The position numbers were made by a program, and so were the translations under genes. Positions 41,056 through 44,277 of a stretch of 44,277 nt of DNA are shown here, piece after piece. Source of the DNA: Prevotella sp. (lineage in GTDB: Bacteria; Bacteroidota; Bacteroidia; Bacteroidales; Bacteroidaceae); NCBI GenBank assembly GCA_016285075.1, contig JAEEQB010000040.1:1-44277 (forward strand). Reading direction: 5' to 3'. Within the stretch, counting starts at the first letter, position 1, and each line of letters opens with the position of its first letter. The notes beneath the pieces are model-generated. The model was not told the DNA's origin and did no database searches. It worked only from the letters and a program-made list of their open reading frames with translations.

Positions 41056-42480
41056 ATGAAGAACGGAAAGACATGTTTTGGCGTGATTATCGGTACACGC
41101 GCCTATTTCAATTCAGAGTTGGCCCACGACGTACGCAAGCAGTTACTCAAGACCCTGGACGATGGCGGCTACGAGTACATCATCCTGCCTGAAGACGCCA
41201 CACCTACCGGCAGCAGCAGTATAGAAACCCGCGAGGACGGGCTGAAGGTCTCGAAGCAGTTCCGCGAACACCGCGACGAGATTGACGGTATCATCGTCTC
41301 GCTGCCGAACTTCGGTTTCGAGATCGGTATCATCAATGCCATCAGCGATGCTGACCTGAACGTACCCGTGATGGTGCAAGCCTGCGACGACGAGAACGAC
41401 AAGGTGGACCTGGACAGCCGCCGCGATGCTTTCTGCGGAAAAATCTCCGTCTGCAACAACCTGTATCAGTATGGCATTCCCTTCACCGACACCACACTCC
41501 ATACCTATTCTATATATAGTCCGCTGCTGCGCCAGGACATTGACCGCTTTGCAGCTGTCTGCAGCGTAGTCAATGGGCTGCGTCACTGCCGACTGGGACA
41601 GATAGGCACACGACCGCTGGGCTTCAATACCTGCCGCGCCAGTGAGAAGCTTCTGCAGCGCAGTGGCATCACCGTGGTCCCAGCCGATCTCTCCGAGATT
41701 CTCTTTGCTGCACAGAAGGTCAGCGATGACGATCCGAAGTTCAAGGAGATGTGCAGCCGTGTCAGCAATTATGCCAAGGTTCCTGAAGCCTATCGTGAGA
41801 AACTGAACCTGCAGGCTAAGTTCGGTGTTGCTGTGGAAAACTGGATAGAGGCCAACGACGTGCAGGCTGTTGCCATCCAGTGCTGGGACTCGCTGGAACA
41901 GAACTACGGCTGCGCTCCCTGCATCACCATGTCCATGCTCTCAGACAAGCTCATCCCTGCTGCCTGTGAGACCGACCTCGCCGGAGCCGTCTCCATGTAT
42001 GCACTGGCACTCGCCTCGAAGAACGCACCTGCCCTGCTCGACTGGAACAACAACTTTGCCGAGGAGCGCAACATGTGCGTATGTACCCACTGCGGTAACT
42101 TCCCACGCCAGTTCGTGGGCAACAATGACCTGAAACTGGGTCCGCTCGGCGTCCTAGGACGTACCCTCGGCAAGGTCAACACCTTCGGTGCTGTCTATGC
42201 CAAGGTGAGCGAGGGTCCATTCACCTTCTTCCGCATCTCTACCGACGACCCGAAGGGTTGCATCAAGGCTTACCTCGGCAAGGGCGAGATTACCAACGAC
42301 CCTTACGGCATGGACGGCTGCATTGCCGTGACAAAGGTAGACAACCTGCAGACGCTGATGAAGTATATCTGCAAGAACGGTTTCGAACACCATGTCGCCA
42401 TGTGCCGCACCGATGTCGTCGACATAGTCCGCGAGGCCATCGAGACCTACCTCGGATGGAACCTCTACGTCCATGAGTAG
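41056..42480 (+). CDS. L-fucose isomerase-like ketol isomerase
   Basis: The 474-residue protein belongs to the L-fucose/L-arabinose isomerase superfamily (COG2407-like), which interconverts aldose and ketose sugars with a divalent metal. The N-terminal Rossmann-like domain shows FGVIIGTRAYFNSELAHDVR and DGIIVSLPNFGFEIGIINAI. The middle carries GLRHCRLGQIGTRPLGFNTC, and the active-site domain contains AIQCWDSLEQNYGCAPCITM, LIPAACETDLAGAVSMYALA and CVCTHCGNFPRQFVG. It is shorter than E. coli FucI (591 residues). The many cysteines in the metal-site half are typical of this Bacteroidales subgroup. It stands alone, with no fucose transporter, kinase or aldolase beside it, so the true substrate is open. 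Confidence 0.82.
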   Translation: MKNGKTCFGVIIGTRAYFNSELAHDVRKQLLKTLDDGGYEYIILPEDATPTGSSSIETREDGLKVSKQFREHRDEIDGIIVSLPNFGFEIGIINAISDADLNVPVMVQACDDENDKVDLDSRRDAFCGKISVCNNLYQYGIPFTDTTLHTYSIYSPLLRQDIDRFAAVCSVVNGLRHCRLGQIGTRPLGFNTCRASEKLLQRSGITVVPADLSEILFAAQKVSDDDPKFKEMCSRVSNYAKVPEAYREKLNLQAKFGVAVENWIEANDVQAVAIQCWDSLEQNYGCAPCITMSMLSDKLIPAACETDLAGAVSMYALALASKNAPALLDWNNNFAEERNMCVCTHCGNFPRQFVGNNDLKLGPLGVLGRTLGKVNTFGAVYAKVSEGPFTFFRISTDDPKGCIKAYLGKGEITNDPYGMDGCIAVTKVDNLQTLMKYICKNGFEHHVAMCRTDVVDIVREAIETYLGWNLYVHE

Positions 42481-42502
42481 CTTCGCCTACCTGTAATGGT
42501 TT

Positions 42503-42557
42503 AGCATCGGACTGACACGGATTGACACGGACTTTGTTTTAAGCATCGGACTGACAC
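42503..42557. repeat. 16-bp direct repeat after the isomerase gene
   Basis: AGCATCGGACTGACAC occurs at 42503-42518 and 42542-42557. The intervening stretch repeats GACACGGA/GACACGGAC. No gene is in this spacer. Confidence 0.8.
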
Positions 42558-42572
42558 AAGGTAAAGAAACAA

Positions 42573-42615
42573 GAGGGACGGCTCATTGATCAAGTTGATC
42601 GAAGAGGCGTCCCTT
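42573..42615. terminator. Possible bidirectional terminator
   Basis: AGGGACG (42574-42580) pairs with CGTCCCT (42608-42614) around a 27-base loop that contains a smaller TTGATCAA palindrome. It lies between the convergent isomerase and toxin genes. The T-rich stretch is on the minus-strand side only (TTGTTTCTTTACC), so the fit is modest. Confidence 0.5.
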
Positions 42616-42654
42616 CTCTATGTGTCAACGTTCAGGTGAATGTTCAGGCTGGCG

Positions 42655-42849
42655 TTAACGCTTCCTGGCTTCGGCCTCTTCCTGGTAGGCCATCCTGACC
42701 TTACGCGCACCGCCCGGCAGCTCCACGCCCTGCATGGGGTTTTCGAGCAGCGAAGCAAGCAGGCGTTCAAAGTCTGCCTCCAGCGACTTGTGGCGTTTCT
42801 TCAGCTGCTTGTATGAGGCTCTGAAATCCTCTGAGATTCTTACTCTCAT
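42655..42849 (-). CDS. RelE/ParE-like toxin, probably truncated
   Basis: The 64-residue product starts like a RelE/ParE-superfamily toxin: MRVRISEDFRASYKQLKKRH, then SLEADFERLLASLLENPMQG and GARKVRMAY. Full members run to about 100 residues or more and continue after the RKVRMA strand with the remaining sheet strands and C-terminal catalytic residues; here the chain ends AYQEEAEARKR. The toxin is therefore expected to be inactive, though a shortened form could still bind its antitoxin. It overlaps the antitoxin gene by four bases (ATGA), the usual coupling. Confidence 0.7.
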   Translation of the reverse strand: MRVRISEDFRASYKQLKKRHKSLEADFERLLASLLENPMQGVELPGGARKVRMAYQEEAEARKR

Positions 42850-43034
42850 AGCGCTCTCAGTGCTTCGATGGCCTCCTCGGGAGTCATGCTCGGTTCATCC
42901 TCCACCTGCTTCATGCTGCGCTTGATGATGCGAGCAAGCTTGTAGGTCTGCTCCAGCTGAAGCATTCGGTTCCAGCGTCGGGTACTCATGCGGACGGTGA
43001 CCGTCCTCGGTGTTCTCTCTACGATTGCTTCCAT
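42846..43034 (-). CDS. Small antitoxin of the TA pair
   Basis: The 62-residue protein MEAIVERTPRTVTVRMSTRR begins with a short basic segment that could form a ribbon-helix-helix-like DNA-binding strand, followed by a helical region (LEQTYKLARIIKRSMKQVED) and a C-terminal PSMTPEEAIEALRAL that would wrap the toxin. It is the first gene of the pair with a full consensus promoter upstream. The start region (5'-leader and first codons MEA) is shared with the small ORF at 43958-44107. Confidence 0.7.
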   Translation of the reverse strand: MEAIVERTPRTVTVRMSTRRWNRMLQLEQTYKLARIIKRSMKQVEDEPSMTPEEAIEALRAL

Positions 43035-43056
43035 AATTCTCGTTGTTTAGAGTTTC
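43025..43056. repeat. Duplicated leader block, copy 1 (antitoxin start)
   Basis: These 32 bases are identical to 44098-44129. On the minus strand the block runs from GAAACTCTAAACAACGAGAA through TTATG and the first codons (MEA). In both copies the -7 box begins 29 bases upstream of the start codon. Confidence 0.95.
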
Positions 43057-43062
43057 CGCGTG

Positions 43063-43094
43063 CAAAGTTAGTGCAAATCGAGCGAAATACCAAA
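43063..43094 (-). promoter_or_regulatory. Promoter of the toxin-antitoxin pair
   Basis: On the minus strand TTTG (43094-43091), 20 bases, then TAACTTTG (43070-43063) form a full consensus promoter. Start site near 43056, at the edge of the duplicated leader block. Confidence 0.75.
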
Positions 43095-43269
43095 GGAAAA
43101 CTAGTTTTTCTTTGTATTTCCGAACCGATGGAGCAGCGAGAGCCATGATGCTTGCATCGATGGCCGAGTCGCGACAGAGGTCGACAGAAAGTCAGATGCA
43201 GCCTATCTTCGAGCGAAGCTCAAAGATAACACTTTTTTTCCTATATTCCCGCTAAAGATGGCGTTATTT

Positions 43270-43500
43270 TGTTCTACGGACTTAATGCACTCGACCTTTG
43301 GTCGCTTTGCTTGCAAAGAACTTTTGGGACTGTCGGTGCAAGCGCCGAAGGCGCCCCTCCTTTCCTCCTTGACTCCTTAGACAATTATCCCCGCAGAGAT
43401 TTTGGGGCTAAGGAGTTTAGGAGGAAAGGAGTTTATGGCTTCGCTGGCGAAGCCGATAGTCCTTTCAGTCCTTATAGTCCGTAGACAATTATATAGAAAA
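43270..43500. repeat. Palindrome-rich non-coding region
   Basis: Between the TA promoter and the retropepsin terminator there is no credible gene. Bases 43095-43269 show nothing recognisable. The rest is packed with inverted repeats: CGACC/GGTCG near 43294, GCGCC/GGCGC near 43342, a large stem of 24 bases with two mismatches (43357-43380 with 43408-43431, starting CTCCTTTCCTCCTTGACTCC) whose loop has CCCC/GGGG, and GGCTTCGC/GCGAAGCC near 43438. TAGACAATTAT occurs twice (43378 and 43482). The pattern fits a decayed palindromic mobile element or REP cluster. Confidence 0.65.
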
Positions 43501-43532
43501 ACCGCCGGGGCATCGTAGTGATGTCTCGGCGG
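43497..43532 (-). terminator. Terminator of the retropepsin unit
   Basis: On the minus strand CCGCCGAGACATC pairs with GATGCCCCGGCGG around ACTAC, with two mismatches, and is followed by TTTTT (A at 43497-43501 on the plus strand). It lies 38 bases after the stop codon of the protease gene. Confidence 0.85.
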
Positions 43533-43569
43533 ATAGTTATTTCAGAGGAAATAAAGTCAGTGGAGAAGG

Positions 43570-43971
43570 CTACTCGTTTGGCAGGCTAAATGTGAAAGTG
43601 GTCTCTCCCTGACAGAGGTCTAAGTGGAAGTGACCTAGATTGATGATGTCCATCCCGATGATGGCGTCGCACTCCGAAAGTTCGCCAGCATACACCTCTT
43701 GGTAGGTGATGACGTCGCCAGTCGGCAAAATGATGTGCATGAGATACGTGTTGTTCTCCGACTCGCCGCCAATGCCCTTCATGCCGCCCTGTCCGAACAG
43801 GTCGGGACACAGTTCGCGAATGAGAGCCGTGGAGAGGATGGTGGCGTTGCTGCCCGTGTCCCACATCGTGCGGACAGCTTTCACTCTGCGCTTCTGGTCG
43901 AGGGTGACAAACTCGCACTCGGTGACCACCTCGTCGGCCAACGGGCCGAGGTTCTTGCTATAGTGTCCCAT
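43570..43971 (-). CDS. Retropepsin-like aspartyl protease
   Basis: The 133-residue protein starts at the ATG at 43971 (MGHYSKNLGPLADEVVTECE); a TTG upstream is possible. It has the single-lobe retropepsin fold: catalytic WDTGSNATILS with Asp38, a flap region (GGMKGIGGESENNTYLMHI), and the second conserved loop CDAIIGMDIINLGHFHLD. Such proteases act as dimers with one Asp from each chain. There is no signal peptide, so it should work in the cytoplasm. The substrate is unknown. Its start overlaps the preceding small ORF by 14 bases, which implies coupled translation. Confidence 0.85.
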   Translation of the reverse strand: MGHYSKNLGPLADEVVTECEFVTLDQKRRVKAVRTMWDTGSNATILSTALIRELCPDLFGQGGMKGIGGESENNTYLMHIILPTGDVITYQEVYAGELSECDAIIGMDIINLGHFHLDLCQGETTFTFSLPNE

Positions 43972-44107
43972 CCTTTGCGCGGCGTTCAAATTCCTCTATG
44001 GTCAGAATTTCACTCTTCGGCTTGTCCGTCCTGCCGCTCAGCCGTACTTTGGCCGATATGACGCGGGCCATGCGGCCAGTCGGGTTACTCATTGTTCTTG
44101 CTTCCAT
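43958..44107 (-). CDS. Small ORF upstream of the retropepsin gene
   Basis: A 49-codon frame reads MEARTMSNPTGRMARVISAK, then VRLSGRTDKPKSEILTIEEF and ERRAKDGTL. It begins in the same duplicated leader block as the antitoxin, at the equivalent ATG, and overlaps the protease start by 14 bases. The N-terminal half is basic (likely nucleic-acid or partner binding); the C-terminal half is a short charged helix. I do not recognise the family. The promoter, start context and coupling make it a real gene. Confidence 0.6.
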   Translation of the reverse strand: MEARTMSNPTGRMARVISAKVRLSGRTDKPKSEILTIEEFERRAKDGTL

Positions 44108-44129
44108 AATTCTCGTTGTTTAGAGTTTC
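44098..44129. repeat. Duplicated leader block, copy 2 (small ORF start)
   Basis: Identical over 32 bases to 43025-43056, 1,073 bases away, in the same orientation. It covers the untranslated leader, the ATG and the first codons of the downstream ORF. Confidence 0.95.
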
Positions 44130-44135
44130 TTGCTG

Positions 44136-44143
44136 CAAATTTA
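44136..44143 (-). promoter_or_regulatory. -7 box of the small-ORF/retropepsin unit
   Basis: The minus strand reads TAAATTTG at exactly the same distance from the ATG (29 bases) as the TA promoter, but without TTTG at -33. The remaining bases to 44277 are AT-rich and hold nothing I recognise. Confidence 0.55.
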
Positions 44144-44277
44144 TATAAAATTTTTGAGATTATAAGCCAGTTTAGATAAAAATGTGAACAAATTGCCCCG
44201 AAAAGTTAGAAATCAAGGCTCACATACGCTCAATCCTATTCTTTTCCGTGCTCTAAGTCACAATTATTTTGTATATT

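Overview
The window looks like chromosomal DNA of a gut or rumen Bacteroidales bacterium, most likely a member of the Prevotellaceae. The clues are: many Bacteroidetes-type promoters (TAnnTTTG at -7, several with TTTG exactly 20 bases upstream), a SusC/FecA-like receptor paired with a DUF4249-type lipoprotein, a secreted protein with a type IX secretion tail, 790-residue double FtsX permeases, and the gene order rplM-rpsI-rpsB-tsf. The species is an inference; no rRNA is present.

Layout. 1-400: a tRNA-Pro(CGG) on the minus strand. 0.4-5.3 kb: a plus-strand run of nrdD, a small membrane-anchored protein and two glycosyltransferases (GT4, GT2). 5.3-5.75 kb: a 22-bp tandem repeat array, then a promoter. 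5.8-9.6 kb: a 1,269-residue secreted CotH/lamin-tail-domain protein. 9.7-14.5 kb: rplM, rpsI, rpsB, tsf and murF, with structured leader-like sequence before rplM and before rpsB. 14.5-23.0 kb, minus strand: an M16 metalloprotease, then a three-gene unit of TonB-dependent receptor, DUF4249-like lipoprotein and a plug-domain protein. 23.0-23.9 kb: non-coding, full of short tandem duplications. 23.9-29.3 kb, minus: two FtsX/MacB-type permeases and their ATPase. 29.6-33.3 kb: a potassium channel, a membrane-anchored winged-helix regulator, a lipoprotein and a Y1 (REP-associated type) transposase. 33.4-34.1 kb: a scrapyard of broken genes. 34.2-39.2 kb, minus: permease, HlyD-type adaptor and TolC-type outer-membrane protein. 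39.4-40.9 kb, plus: a response regulator with a Fis-type HTH but no AAA+ domain, and its histidine kinase. 41.1-42.5 kb: an L-fucose-isomerase-like enzyme. 42.6-44.1 kb: a toxin-antitoxin pair with a shortened toxin, and a small ORF plus retropepsin-like protease that start from a copy of the same promoter/leader.

How the parts fit. The most interesting signal is a control element of about 40 bp, built on a 15-bp palindrome (GTCTAAwAATTAGAC) with a third half-site. It lies upstream of both transporter operons, each time exactly 51 bp from the -7 box on the same side. One operon has the ATPase and two permeases but no adaptor or outer-membrane channel. The other has the adaptor, the channel and one permease but no ATPase. 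The response regulator next to the second operon is the natural candidate to bind both elements. The two operons, now 5 kb apart, probably form one two-component-controlled export system that was split and partly eroded; the broken genes at 33.4-34.1 kb mark the erosion.
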